A DNA stretch of 64,000 nucleotides, from the NCBI RefSeq assembly GCF_022819385.1, contig NZ_CP089290.1:62001-126000 (forward strand). The letters are read 5' to 3'. This stretch comes from Candidatus Nanosynbacter sp. HMT-352. Lineage in GTDB: Bacteria > Patescibacteriota > Saccharimonadia > Saccharimonadales > Saccharimonadaceae. The notes beneath the pieces are model-generated. The model was not told where the DNA came from and searched no databases. It saw only the letters and a list, made by a program, of their open reading frames with translations. Of this stretch, positions 7,636 through 16,731 are shown piece after piece (the stretch's first letter is position 1; the number at the start of each line of letters is the position of its first letter). The translations under genes and the position numbers were made by a program.

Positions 7636-10392
7636 TCAGGTGTCACAATTACCATCTCCGACCATAGTCAACGCCTGCCGCAAACTCCGCACCGGCGCCG
7701 CATATGGTACATTAATTTCTGCAAAATGCTGGCGGGCCGCAGTAATTTTAGCTCGTTCATTAGCACTCAAGTGATTATCATTAATATCATCTGAGCCTTT
7801 CGTCTCGGCAACAAAGTAAATCCGCTCATCGCCGTCAAACGCTACTGCCCAATCTGGATTATACTTACCAACCGGTGTATCAATCTTGAACCAACTTGGT
7901 AGCTTAATATAAAACTTAACGTCGGTATTGTCCTCCAGCGACTGCATGAATTCACGCTCAACTTCCGAATCAACCGCCACATAATCGTAGATGGTTTTTG
8001 CCAGGTCGGTCACTGCAACTGCCCCACTCTTCATCGCTGCATCATACAAGTATGCCTGTAGTTCATCATTCTCAAACAATGTCATGTCATAATACTCGCC
8101 TGTCCTGTGATATTTAACACCATCAACTGCCAAGCGTTGCTTCACCCGATTAATCGCTTGAGCTGTTTCATCAATAACCTGCTGTGGATTAATAGCAATC
8201 TGCTCAAACATCCCCGCCTGATCAAGCACATCAAATATCACCCGGCGGGTCATTTGTGTCTGACGCTGAATATCCGCTAATAAATTCGGTATCTTTACCT
8301 CAGTTTGGCGTGCCGCATACGTGTTAAAACCAGTCTCACGTACCATAAAACCGCTGTCGCTATTCATAGAATCAATCAGTGTTTTTGTCTCAGCGATATG
8401 CGGTTTGCTAATAGTGACCTGCGCTAATTCACCTGCCACCTCCGTCACTAACTTGTCTGTATCAATTGCCACCCGGTAGGTCGTTTTATGTTTAATTTTA
8501 TCCCATAATTCCTTGAAAGCCGGATCAAGCGCCCGTGATTTCTGAAAGCTGACGACTTGCCGATTATCACGATTCTTGATTCGCCCACCAAAGTGAATGC
8601 CCGTTTCTTCCTCAATTTCCGTCTGGAGCTTACGACTAAACTCTGCATAACTTTCGTTGGCCACTACTGTCAGTATATTGACGCTATCATCATACACTCG
8701 CTGTCCGTCAACATTCACCGGCAGACGCAGTCCTCGTCCGATTTCTTGGCGCTTTTTCATTTGGCTCGACGTTTCGTTAAGCGTACAAATTTGGAACACA
8801 TTAGGATTATCCCAGCCCTCACGTAGTGCGGAGTGGCTAAAGATAAACCGCAACGGCTCGCCGGTATCCAGTAGTCTTTCCTTGTCTTTCATGATCAAGT
8901 TATACGCCGTATCATCATCCTTAGTACGACCGCCCTCGCCCTTAGTGTCACGAGAGTCTTTCCACTGACCACTCTTGTCCGCCGCAAAGTAGCCGTCATG
9001 CACCTCACTCGCCAACAAACCTTCCATCACGCCGGCATATTTTGGTTTAGACGCTACCTTGGCGTAGGCTTCTTCAAACCACTTGGCAAATTTACCTTTC
9101 TTAGCACCATTCGCCGTATACTCACGATAATTTGCCACTTTATCGATAAAGAATAGGCTCAGCACCTTGACACCATTCCCCAGTCGGCGCTGTTTATCAA
9201 AATGATCATCAATCGTCAGCTCAATCTGTCGCTTGATGATGTCATCATGTAGACTTTCATCACGCTGACCAACGTAAACTACCTTACCATTACTGAACTC
9301 GACGCAATCATCATCGTGATTGATCGACTCGACATAGTAGCCGGCATAGACCGAACGTCCCGTTTTTACCTCCAAATCGTCACCCGGAAACGCCTTAATG
9401 ACCTTGCGTTGCAAGCCATACTCATCACTCGCATCCACCTCTATCTTGGCAAATGAGCGAGTCTTCGACTGACGCTCCAGTGACAATACATTGATATACG
9501 CATCATTATAATTGTCCTCACTCTGGACACTATGCACCTCGATCTTCTTGACCAAGCCTTTGTCATAGGCATCGACCGGAGTCAGCCGATAAAGCAAATT
9601 ATATAAGTGCTTGTGTGTGGCACTATAGCGCAACGTGCACAGCGGATTGAGGCTGGCAATAGCATTCCGCCGTATGTCCGTCTCCATATTCTGCGGCTCA
9701 TCGAGAATAACTACCGGGTGAGTAGCCTTGATGAAATCGAGCGGCCGGCCATAGTCACTCTGCCGATTCATCACATTCTGTGCCTTAGCAAAGCTATCAA
9801 TAGTAATCACCATGATCTGCAAGGTATCGTTCGTCGCAAACTCACGAGCCTGACCTGTCTTCTTGCTGTCCCAGACGTAGTAGTCCATCTCCGGCTTGTT
9901 ATAGAGATTGGCGAAGTGTTCTCGGGTAATCGCCAAATTCTTCAGCACACCCTCACGAATCGCCACACTCGGCACCACGATGATAAACTTCTTCCAACCA
10001 TAATACTGGTGTAGCTCATGAATCGTCCGCAAGTACACATACGTTTTACCTGTGCCGGTCTCCATCTCAATGGAGAAGTTCATACCGTGATTCAGAGATT
10101 TTTCACTAATTTCTAGTGGGAAAGTCATTGGAGAACTAAAGCCATCTTCGTTGGTTTCACTTTTCTCGATACCATTTTTCTCTTGAATTTTATGTGTATT
10201 CTCAATTATCTGCGCCACATCTAGCGTCAGGCTATTTCCCTTGGCTATCGTTGCCTCCAAGCTTAACTGCCCATCCTGATCCATATGACGAGTCGCATCG
10301 TCACTATCTGCTGGCTGCCCAGCAAATACATTCACCACCGCATTGATGGCGTCGAGTTGGTACTGCTGGTTGGGGTCGAATTTTAGTTTCAT
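7636..10392 (-). CDS. res: type III restriction enzyme, helicase/nuclease subunit (Res)
   Basis: A 918-residue superfamily 2 translocase with a C-terminal nuclease. Motif I METGTGKT is at residues 110-117, the DExx box DEPQ at 231-234, and a motif VI-like arginine segment QEIGRGLRLPV in the second RecA domain. The PD-(D/E)xK nuclease near the C-terminus is intact: PD at 846-847 and ExK (AETKG) at 862-866. With Mod it should cleave DNA carrying unmethylated sites. It begins 13 bases after the TrlF-like gene, with GAGGA as ribosome binding site. Base composition (about 53% GC in one 60-base line counted) is far higher than the neighbouring TrlF-like gene. Confidence 0.92.
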   Translation of the reverse strand: MKLKFDPNQQYQLDAINAVVNVFAGQPADSDDATRHMDQDGQLSLEATIAKGNSLTLDVAQIIENTHKIQEKNGIEKSETNEDGFSSPMTFPLEISEKSLNHGMNFSIEMETGTGKTYVYLRTIHELHQYYGWKKFIIVVPSVAIREGVLKNLAITREHFANLYNKPEMDYYVWDSKKTGQAREFATNDTLQIMVITIDSFAKAQNVMNRQSDYGRPLDFIKATHPVVILDEPQNMETDIRRNAIASLNPLCTLRYSATHKHLYNLLYRLTPVDAYDKGLVKKIEVHSVQSEDNYNDAYINVLSLERQSKTRSFAKIEVDASDEYGLQRKVIKAFPGDDLEVKTGRSVYAGYYVESINHDDDCVEFSNGKVVYVGQRDESLHDDIIKRQIELTIDDHFDKQRRLGNGVKVLSLFFIDKVANYREYTANGAKKGKFAKWFEEAYAKVASKPKYAGVMEGLLASEVHDGYFAADKSGQWKDSRDTKGEGGRTKDDDTAYNLIMKDKERLLDTGEPLRFIFSHSALREGWDNPNVFQICTLNETSSQMKKRQEIGRGLRLPVNVDGQRVYDDSVNILTVVANESYAEFSRKLQTEIEEETGIHFGGRIKNRDNRQVVSFQKSRALDPAFKELWDKIKHKTTYRVAIDTDKLVTEVAGELAQVTISKPHIAETKTLIDSMNSDSGFMVRETGFNTYAARQTEVKIPNLLADIQRQTQMTRRVIFDVLDQAGMFEQIAINPQQVIDETAQAINRVKQRLAVDGVKYHRTGEYYDMTLFENDELQAYLYDAAMKSGAVAVTDLAKTIYDYVAVDSEVEREFMQSLEDNTDVKFYIKLPSWFKIDTPVGKYNPDWAVAFDGDERIYFVAETKGSDDINDNHLSANERAKITAARQHFAEINVPYAAPVRSLRQALTMVGDGNCDT

Positions 10393-10405
10393 TTTTATCT
10401 ATTCC

Positions 10406-13400
10406 TCACAGCTCTTCTCTATACCGTAGCTTTCTTTTATCAAATGCCGGTTTAGTACCTTCGAGAATGTCCACGATCCGCTTATTAATATTAACATTTT
10501 CTATTGAACCGCATTCAACAGAGAACTTATTCTTGCCACTAGTTTTATCTAGTCTTGTATATATAATCTGCTCCGCATCCGCACCCACAGCCAAGTTTGG
10601 GTTATGAGTGACCATTATTATCTGACGACGCTTTTTTGCAATTCGTATAAAATGCGTGAGGACTTCAAAGACACTTTTATTATCAAGATTATCCTCAGGC
10701 TGATCCACGATTAGTGGTATATCTTCTTTGTCAATCATCAAGTAGAATACCAACAGTACAGCACCTTTTTCTCCTGGCGACAATTGATCAAGACTTTTTC
10801 CGTCTTGTTTCAAATCGTAGCTTGGCGTCAAATACTCTAACGAAAACAAGAAATCGTAGAATTCCTTCACTTTGTTTACTTGATCAGATATGTTTCGCTT
10901 TTGTATATCACTCTCATTGCGCTCGTCTTCTTCCAGCCATCTTATCGAAGTGTCAAGCAATTGCCTTACTCCGTCTTCCTCTGATAGATTCATAGAGTCA
11001 AGCATTGCACTAACAGTCCCAGTATCAGCATTCTGGAACGTACCTTTTTTTGTTTTATTAATATATCCAAGGAAATTATCTACAAATCCCTCATCAAGTT
11101 TAAAGCTAACATCAATCATCATATTAAATTTATTAGCGAATTCACCACCTTGCGAAATTGCACTGTCAACAGACTTCTTAAGGGTATTGTATATATTGAT
11201 AATTTCCCGCTGTTTATTAAATATTTCTAAAGATTTATCCAGTCTGTCTTTTCTTTTTTCTGACAAATCATTATCCAACTTCCTTTCAATGTATCGCTTC
11301 TCCGCCTTAAGATACTTCAGACTGTCGACTTTACCATTGTCTCCTTCAATATCTTTTTTGCGTCTCTCCCACTGCGCAAGTTTTTCTATATATGCCTGGT
11401 ATTCTTTTTCCGGCTTACTCAGTTCATCTGACTTGCATTTAATCTCCTGCTGGACTATTTCTTGGCTAGCTACAAAGCTACTTTGATATACCTTTTCCCT
11501 ATCCACATCACTCTTAATGCTTTGGTCTGCATCAATATCCTTTTTTGATCGTAATTTCCCCCCTAAATCATCTAGTTCTTTATTTATTTCTTTAAGCTTC
11601 TCGTTAATTGCTTTTTTATCAAAACTAACTTTTATAATCTCATCTATGTTTAGTTTGAATTTGCTAAAGACATCTCCGTTTTCCTGCTTAAACTTAGTCA
11701 GGCTTAGTTCTAGTTGCGATATCTTGTCAGTTAGTTGTTTAGCTTCCTCTTTATTCCGAGTAACTGTATTTAATCTTTGTTTTGCCTTCTCAATCTCTCC
11801 AGTTAATTCAACGTTCTGCTGATTGAGCTGCTCAATGATCTTATATGTTTTTGATTTCTTTACTTTCGTTTCAGAGCTATGATCTTTTGATGGGTCTGCA
11901 ACCTCCTCCGGCTTATTAGTCATATGAGACTTGAGTTCTTTTTCTTTTTCTTTAATTTGTTCGTTTATTTTATTCAGGTAGTCAGGATGTTTCTTCTCTT
12001 CAAGCTTAATAATACTTCCTGAGATACTATTCACGTCATTTCGTATCGTACTCAAGTCAGAATCTATTACCCGAGTTTTATTCTCTATCAACTCATCAAA
12101 CGACCCGCAGCCCAGCCTATCTTGTTCTGGTATGTGGGCGAAAATAACACTCTTAAGCGTGCTCTCAAACCCCTCAGCTTCTAGGTCATTAGTTAACCGT
12201 TCGAAATAATTTTGAGGAAGATACCTTACTTTTTCTGGTGCATTCTTATCAGTTTCATCAGCTAGACATATTCCCTCGTCTGCACCAGAGCCATCAGACC
12301 ATACAAGATTTGCCTCAAAGTTCTCAGCATACCCCTTCTTCTTAAACTTCTTTGTTGTTAAAAAAGAAAGATTATTCTGCTTATCGCCAGCATTATGAGT
12401 ATTACCTAATAAACCAATAATATCAGATAGTGCACTTTTTCCATTTCCCTTGTTTCCTATTATAGCCACCAGTTCCTTGTTAAGCTCTAGACTCACTCCA
12501 TCAAACCAAATACCATTTTTACCGTTATAGCCAGCTTTCTTTCTTATATTCAATGACTCTATGTATTTTGTTTTATTACTAGCTACTCTTTCCAATAGCG
12601 GCGGCTCTTTACCAATATAAACCCGATCTTCTGGCTCACACCTCAGTTGCTTTAACCCGTCAAATGTTAAATCTCCCTTAATCCAACAATATCGATCATT
12701 ATCTGGAGCAAAAAGCTTATCTTCAGTATGAGCATCACTACCGTGAATGCAAGGCTTCAATGAACCGCACTTTTCCCTTACTTCCGTTGGACTATCACTT
12801 TTCTGTCCCAAAAAATATTCCCTGTCACCTTCATTGCTCGAAAATACCATATCAGAAATATGATAGATACCTCTTCTTATGCCATCTAGACTACCAGGCT
12901 CACCTTCAAATAAATCATAATGCTCTTGAAAAGCAGAGGCTCCGTCTTTTTTTGAATTACAAACAACAACTACTGCATTGTCGGCAATCTTCTTATCTTC
13001 AAGCACATCCTTGATTTGACTAGTCTCTAGATGAAACTCATTTATCCCTTTTTTATAAGCGGCGGCGTCATCTGACTTCTGGTTATTACCTAATAATGAC
13101 TTGCCATACTCGATTACACCCCGTCTGTTCATTAGGTAGTTACCGCATTTCAACTTACTAAAAAAGTTATTATCAAGATAGTCAATAAAATCTTCTTCCG
13201 GATTAAAAATAAAGTGTATATTTACAAGCCTACCTTTATCCGTAGCTGGAAGCATTCTCAGCTCTACATTTGGCAATATCAAGATGTTTTTTATCTGCCT
13301 CTTCTCATCCTCAGTAAAGTTCGTTTCATCATCAATATTTTTAACGTAGTCTTTGACCTTTTTATAATTATCTATACTAAAATAGTCTGTTACGCCAATT

Positions 13401-13552
13401 GCTGCTATATCGTTATCTATGGCTTTGCGAAACAATACCTCACAAAATGCTTTAAAGTCTTTGCTTTTAAACTGATCATTTTTATTCGTACCCTTAGTAT
13501 GTACATGCAGATCCCATCTGCGCCATTCGGATCCACGAGGAAAATCACGCAT
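10406..13552 (-). CDS. PHP-domain / SMC-like coiled-coil ATPase (TrlF-like) within the type III RM operon
   Basis: A protein of about 1048 residues. The N-terminus has PHP metal-site motifs DLHVHT (residues 14-19) and HGSDAH (about 270-275). An SMC/RecF-like ATPase follows: Walker A GNKGNGKS near 366-373, long heptad-rich coiled coil (about 480-800), signature LSPGEKG, Walker B IVDQPEDNLD near 948-957 and an H-loop VTHNPNLA. Proteins with this order are annotated as TrlF-type AAA-like ATPases and occur near defence genes. A nuclease or phosphoesterase activity for the PHP part is inferred. ATG 13552 shares its A with the mod stop (TGATG). GTG 13555 would give a 4-base overlap instead. The gene is much more AT-rich than mod or res. 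Confidence 0.85.
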   Translation of the reverse strand: MRDFPRGSEWRRWDLHVHTKGTNKNDQFKSKDFKAFCEVLFRKAIDNDIAAIGVTDYFSIDNYKKVKDYVKNIDDETNFTEDEKRQIKNILILPNVELRMLPATDKGRLVNIHFIFNPEEDFIDYLDNNFFSKLKCGNYLMNRRGVIEYGKSLLGNNQKSDDAAAYKKGINEFHLETSQIKDVLEDKKIADNAVVVVCNSKKDGASAFQEHYDLFEGEPGSLDGIRRGIYHISDMVFSSNEGDREYFLGQKSDSPTEVREKCGSLKPCIHGSDAHTEDKLFAPDNDRYCWIKGDLTFDGLKQLRCEPEDRVYIGKEPPLLERVASNKTKYIESLNIRKKAGYNGKNGIWFDGVSLELNKELVAIIGNKGNGKSALSDIIGLLGNTHNAGDKQNNLSFLTTKKFKKKGYAENFEANLVWSDGSGADEGICLADETDKNAPEKVRYLPQNYFERLTNDLEAEGFESTLKSVIFAHIPEQDRLGCGSFDELIENKTRVIDSDLSTIRNDVNSISGSIIKLEEKKHPDYLNKINEQIKEKEKELKSHMTNKPEEVADPSKDHSSETKVKKSKTYKIIEQLNQQNVELTGEIEKAKQRLNTVTRNKEEAKQLTDKISQLELSLTKFKQENGDVFSKFKLNIDEIIKVSFDKKAINEKLKEINKELDDLGGKLRSKKDIDADQSIKSDVDREKVYQSSFVASQEIVQQEIKCKSDELSKPEKEYQAYIEKLAQWERRKKDIEGDNGKVDSLKYLKAEKRYIERKLDNDLSEKRKDRLDKSLEIFNKQREIINIYNTLKKSVDSAISQGGEFANKFNMMIDVSFKLDEGFVDNFLGYINKTKKGTFQNADTGTVSAMLDSMNLSEEDGVRQLLDTSIRWLEEDERNESDIQKRNISDQVNKVKEFYDFLFSLEYLTPSYDLKQDGKSLDQLSPGEKGAVLLVFYLMIDKEDIPLIVDQPEDNLDNKSVFEVLTHFIRIAKKRRQIIMVTHNPNLAVGADAEQIIYTRLDKTSGKNKFSVECGSIENVNINKRIVDILEGTKPAFDKRKLRYREEL

Positions 13553-15393
13553 CACACCACCTCCACCTCAACACCTTGCCGCTCGGCTTGCAGGAGTAGG
13601 TTTACTTTTAGATTTATGTCGTCGCCGAAAGCTCGGTCGAGGATGATGATGGATGATGGTTTGGCGGCGAGGATGGTCGCAAATAACTCTTCTGTCATGG
13701 AGTGCACCAGGCAAATGACGAGCTTTTCGGACGAGACAAAGCAGAAGTCGTCATGCTGATCTATCTGCGCCAGCGGTGAGATACCACGCTTGAGCAGGAG
13801 CTCGGTCAGCAAGTCGTCATCGGTCGTGCCCTCCTCCAGCGGATCGAGATTGGCGAGCGCCTGCTGGCGAATTTCCTCCGGGTCGGAAACCAGCTCGTTC
13901 CACTGCTTGAAATTGCTATCACCCACCCGATACGCCCGAAAACCAAGGTCAAGCGGGACACTGCGAGACGCTAGCTTATCCGCCTGGTCAGCCTGGATTT
14001 TGGCACCCGCCCGACGGATGCGCTCACGAGCAATGTCAGCAATGGTGCGGTAGCCAGCTTTATAAGCCTCCGACTTCTCATCAGTCAGCTCAGGTAACTG
14101 CACGCAAATCCAGCGGCGATTGCCGCCATCTTCGGCGTTAAGTTCGGCAACAGCATGGGCGGTGGTTCCGGAGCCGGAGAAAAAGTCGAGAATAATATCG
14201 TTGCCATCAGTACACAAACTCGCTAGCTGCTTAATCAGCTTAACTGGTTTTGGATAGTCAAAATACGCAACACCGTCAAACAAATCCTTCACTTCTTTTG
14301 TCGCATCTTGCGAATGTCCAACGTCAGTGTATTTCCAAACCGTCATTGGTGTTACACCGTCTTTAACCTCTGATAAAAAGCGCTTATAGCGTGGAACACC
14401 ACTGCCACTAGCTCCAAACCAAACACGATTATCGGCTATTAACTCTTGTGTTTTCTTTTCCGAGAAACGCCAAGAATATCCACTCGGAGGCAATACCCTT
14501 CGTCCGCTCGGTGTTATAATTTCATAAATATTCTTTTGATTTGCTGGTCCAACTGAGAAATTATCACTCTGCCATATACCTCGTGGGTCATTGTCTGGAT
14601 TTTTATATCGTGCATCAGCCGCCTCATTGCGCTTTAAAGACAGTTTATCCAACAAACCAATATTACGCGCGAAACAAACGATATAATCATGACTCTCCGA
14701 AAAATGATGCTTTAGATTAACTGGCGCATATGCTCGCTCCCACACAATCTGCGCTACAAAATTCTCCTCCCCAAATATCTCATTCATCATCAGTCGGAGG
14801 TTGTGGACTTCGTTGTCGTCGATCGAGACGAAGATGACGCCGTCTTGGCGAAGCAGGTTGCGTGCCAAAAAGAGGCGTGGATACATCATGTTCAGCCAGT
14901 TGCTGTGCTTGTGCCCGCCGGTATTGGTGCGCAGGCCGTCATCTCGCACAACATTACCCTCATCATCAGTGATGCCCGCCTCTGTCTCATAGCTACGGCG
15001 TGTCTGCTTGAAATCGTCGTTGTAAATGAAATCATTACCAGTATTGTAGGGCGGGTCGATATAGATCATCTTAACCTTGCCATAATACGCCTTGTGCAAA
15101 ATCTTCAGCGTCGCCAGGTTATCGCCCTCGATAAACATATTGCCCGTCGTATCCCAATCGACGGAATTCGCCCGGTCGAGGTGGAGCGTCTGGACGGTCT
15201 TCTCCTGGATAGCAGCGAAGACGTCGCCCTTGCCCTTCCATCCGAGGCCGTAGCGCTCACCCAAATCAACCGCCTCGCCCAGTGTCGACTGGAGTTTCTG
15301 CCAGTCAATCTTACCTTCGGTGACCACCTCGGGGAAGAGCTGTACCAGCTTGTCAATCTGTTGTTGATGTATGTTGTCGTTGTAGCCGTTCAT
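13552..15393 (-). CDS. mod: type III DNA methyltransferase (Mod)
   Basis: A 613-residue beta-class amino-methyltransferase. The catalytic motif IV DPPYNTGND is at 113-121 and the SAM motif I DFFSGSGTT at 403-411, the order expected for type III Mod. The segment between (about 213-395) is the target-recognition region. It methylates adenine (or cytosine N4) in an asymmetric site and is needed by Res for recognition. ATG 15393 is chosen over an upstream in-frame codon at 15411 because it follows the STAS stop by one base and has GGGAG upstream. The central recognition region is visibly AT-richer than its flanks, suggesting domain exchange. Confidence 0.92.
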   Translation of the reverse strand: MNGYNDNIHQQQIDKLVQLFPEVVTEGKIDWQKLQSTLGEAVDLGERYGLGWKGKGDVFAAIQEKTVQTLHLDRANSVDWDTTGNMFIEGDNLATLKILHKAYYGKVKMIYIDPPYNTGNDFIYNDDFKQTRRSYETEAGITDDEGNVVRDDGLRTNTGGHKHSNWLNMMYPRLFLARNLLRQDGVIFVSIDDNEVHNLRLMMNEIFGEENFVAQIVWERAYAPVNLKHHFSESHDYIVCFARNIGLLDKLSLKRNEAADARYKNPDNDPRGIWQSDNFSVGPANQKNIYEIITPSGRRVLPPSGYSWRFSEKKTQELIADNRVWFGASGSGVPRYKRFLSEVKDGVTPMTVWKYTDVGHSQDATKEVKDLFDGVAYFDYPKPVKLIKQLASLCTDGNDIILDFFSGSGTTAHAVAELNAEDGGNRRWICVQLPELTDEKSEAYKAGYRTIADIARERIRRAGAKIQADQADKLASRSVPLDLGFRAYRVGDSNFKQWNELVSDPEEIRQQALANLDPLEEGTTDDDLLTELLLKRGISPLAQIDQHDDFCFVSSEKLVICLVHSMTEELFATILAAKPSSIIILDRAFGDDINLKVNLLLQAERQGVEVEVV

Positions 15394-15394
15394 T

Positions 15395-15700
15395 TTATTC
15401 GCCACTCCCACCGTCTAGGCTTTCTTGCATGTATCGGTAGACCGTAGATACGATTTCTTTCACATCTTCGTTGATATTTTTATAGTACAACTTATCGTAG
15501 GCTTCGTCGCCATACTTGCGGATTGGATCGCTGATGAGAGCGTGAATAAACGACTGGGTTGCACCATCAACGCCTTTGAAATCTAATGTGACTTTTTTTC
15601 GCTGAGCTAGGGTTGGCATAATTTTGTTTACACGCAGCTCCTTAGCCTTTTCTTTATTCTCAGCAAACGAGCCGACAACTGGCTGCAAATGGATGATCAT
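15395..15700 (-). CDS. STAS-like (DUF4325-type) small protein
   Basis: A 101-residue protein resembling the STAS-like DUF4325 family, with the core KVTLDFKGVDGATQSFIHAL followed by helices rich in acidic and Tyr residues. Family members commonly pair with GHKL ATPases, echoing SpoIIAA/SpoIIAB anti-sigma switching. It overlaps the upstream ATPase gene by 4 bases and ends one base before mod. The position, between the ATPase and mod, suggests a regulatory role for the defence operon. That role is inferred. Confidence 0.75.
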   Translation of the reverse strand: MIIHLQPVVGSFAENKEKAKELRVNKIMPTLAQRKKVTLDFKGVDGATQSFIHALISDPIRKYGDEAYDKLYYKNINEDVKEIVSTVYRYMQESLDGGSGE

Positions 15701-16662
15701 ATAAAATTTGGCCTCCTGTATTTTATTCTCTTTCGTTCACGAATCGCTTCGCCGTATACGCTGCCAATATGAGACATGATTGCTTTAAACTCTGGTGTGT
15801 TATCCAGCGCGATGTCTACAGCAACTAGCGTGCCGTGAAAATCTCCCAAATCATTAGTCCGCCTACTATTGTCGCGAAACGGGTCGGCGTATAATGTAAT
15901 CGATTTTTGGTCGGTCCTATTTTTCAGCAGCGTATATTCTGCCTTGCCGCTGTATATCGTAAAATAACTGCGGGTAATCTTGGCAATTGATTTAATAAAA
16001 AACAATCCGGCACCAGCATTTTCACTCGTACCACCCTCTCGCGAAGTTGTTCCTGTTATGCCCGGAGTAAGACTGTACCGTACCGCTTCCAGATCATCTT
16101 TTGGATGCCACGTCTCGTTCATGCTTTTCCAGATTCCTATACCGGTATCACAGATGGCGATACTGACTTTATTCGTTTTTTTATAGTATTGCGCGGCAAC
16201 GATAGCGCCGCACTTTGCGTTAGCATGCTCTAAAACATTGCGCACCAGTTCGCCAATAATATATTTGATAACCATAGCGTCCTTTTCCGGCAGGTGCAGC
16301 AATGGTATCATTTCGGCGATAAAATAAGATTGGTCTTCGGGTGTTTTTATGACAGTTAGCGGCACAAATCGCCCAGCTGCTTCTTTTTCTTGATATGTAA
16401 ATGGCGATACTGTGCTTGCTAAGTTGTAAAGCCCCATTCTATCAAGATAAATACCGGTAGCTGGGACTGTACCAATAATTTTCGTTTTATTCTTACCAAC
16501 TTGCATGGCCAAAGCAGCCACCAAGGCAAGGTTAGCCGGGTGAACTGTTATCCATTTATCGTGCGTCGCAATTTCCAGCTCTTTAGGTTTAGACCAATCA
16601 ATAGACCGCAAAAAGGTTTGTATATTGCGCAAGTTCCCCTGATTCGACAGAAATACCCTCAT
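15697..16662 (-). CDS. GHKL (histidine-kinase-like) ATPase with N-terminal STAS-like region
   Basis: A 321-residue protein. Residues 1-95 look like a STAS-type alpha/beta region (IATHDKWITVHPANLALVAAL). From about 145 there is a GHKL ATPase: N-box ELVRNVLEHA, G1 box CDTGIGI, G2 box GAGLFFIKSIAK preceded by an ATP-lid TSREGGTSEN. No histidine-phosphotransfer helix or sensor is present, so it is not a classic two-component kinase. ATG 16662 is preferred: the longer frame from 16701 would begin on the -35 of a good promoter. It is the first gene of the RM/TrlF operon and overlaps the STAS gene by 4 bases. Confidence 0.8.
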   Translation of the reverse strand: MRVFLSNQGNLRNIQTFLRSIDWSKPKELEIATHDKWITVHPANLALVAALAMQVGKNKTKIIGTVPATGIYLDRMGLYNLASTVSPFTYQEKEAAGRFVPLTVIKTPEDQSYFIAEMIPLLHLPEKDAMVIKYIIGELVRNVLEHANAKCGAIVAAQYYKKTNKVSIAICDTGIGIWKSMNETWHPKDDLEAVRYSLTPGITGTTSREGGTSENAGAGLFFIKSIAKITRSYFTIYSGKAEYTLLKNRTDQKSITLYADPFRDNSRRTNDLGDFHGTLVAVDIALDNTPEFKAIMSHIGSVYGEAIRERKRIKYRRPNFI

Positions 16663-16671
16663 ACTATAAAC

Positions 16672-16701
16672 AGTATACCCGTAGGATACATTTCTTGTCA
16701 A
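16672..16701 (-). promoter_or_regulatory. promoter of the defence operon (TTGACA - 18 bp - TATACT)
   Basis: On the minus strand TTGACA lies at 16701-16696 and TATACT at 16677-16672, an 18-base spacer. The -10 ends 9 nt before ATG 16662, so the leader would be only 2-3 nt long. The promoter is embedded in the inverted repeat 16678-16716. Confidence 0.75.
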
Positions 16702-16716
16702 TATGTATCCTACGGG
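16678..16716. repeat. perfect 14-bp inverted repeat over the defence-operon promoter (probable operator)
   Basis: CCCGTAGGATACAT at 16678-16691 is matched exactly by ATGTATCCTACGGG at 16703-16716, with an 11-base centre. The centre holds the -35 hexamer of the operon and one arm fills the -35/-10 spacer. This is the placement of a repressor or regulator operator. It also lies 15 bases after the radC stop, but no T-run follows, so an intrinsic terminator is less likely. Confidence 0.7.
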
Positions 16717-16731
16717 GAAATATACGTGATT

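Noticed and set aside
9607-10014. 135-codon plus-strand frame inside res
   Set aside because: It is antisense to conserved helicase motifs of res and has no recognisable product.
10890-11822. Plus-strand frames of about 200 and 100 codons opposite the TrlF-like gene
   Set aside because: They are composed mostly of Ser, Leu and Phe, the reverse of the Lys/Glu-rich coiled coil, as expected for a shadow.
14803-15447. 214-codon plus-strand frame opposite mod
   Set aside because: It runs antisense through the conserved DPPY region of mod and has no ribosome site or family match.
16678-16716. Inverted repeat read as the radC terminator
   Set aside because: The stem lies 15 bases after the radC stop but no T-run follows on the minus strand, and it coincides exactly with the promoter of the next operon, so an operator fits better.
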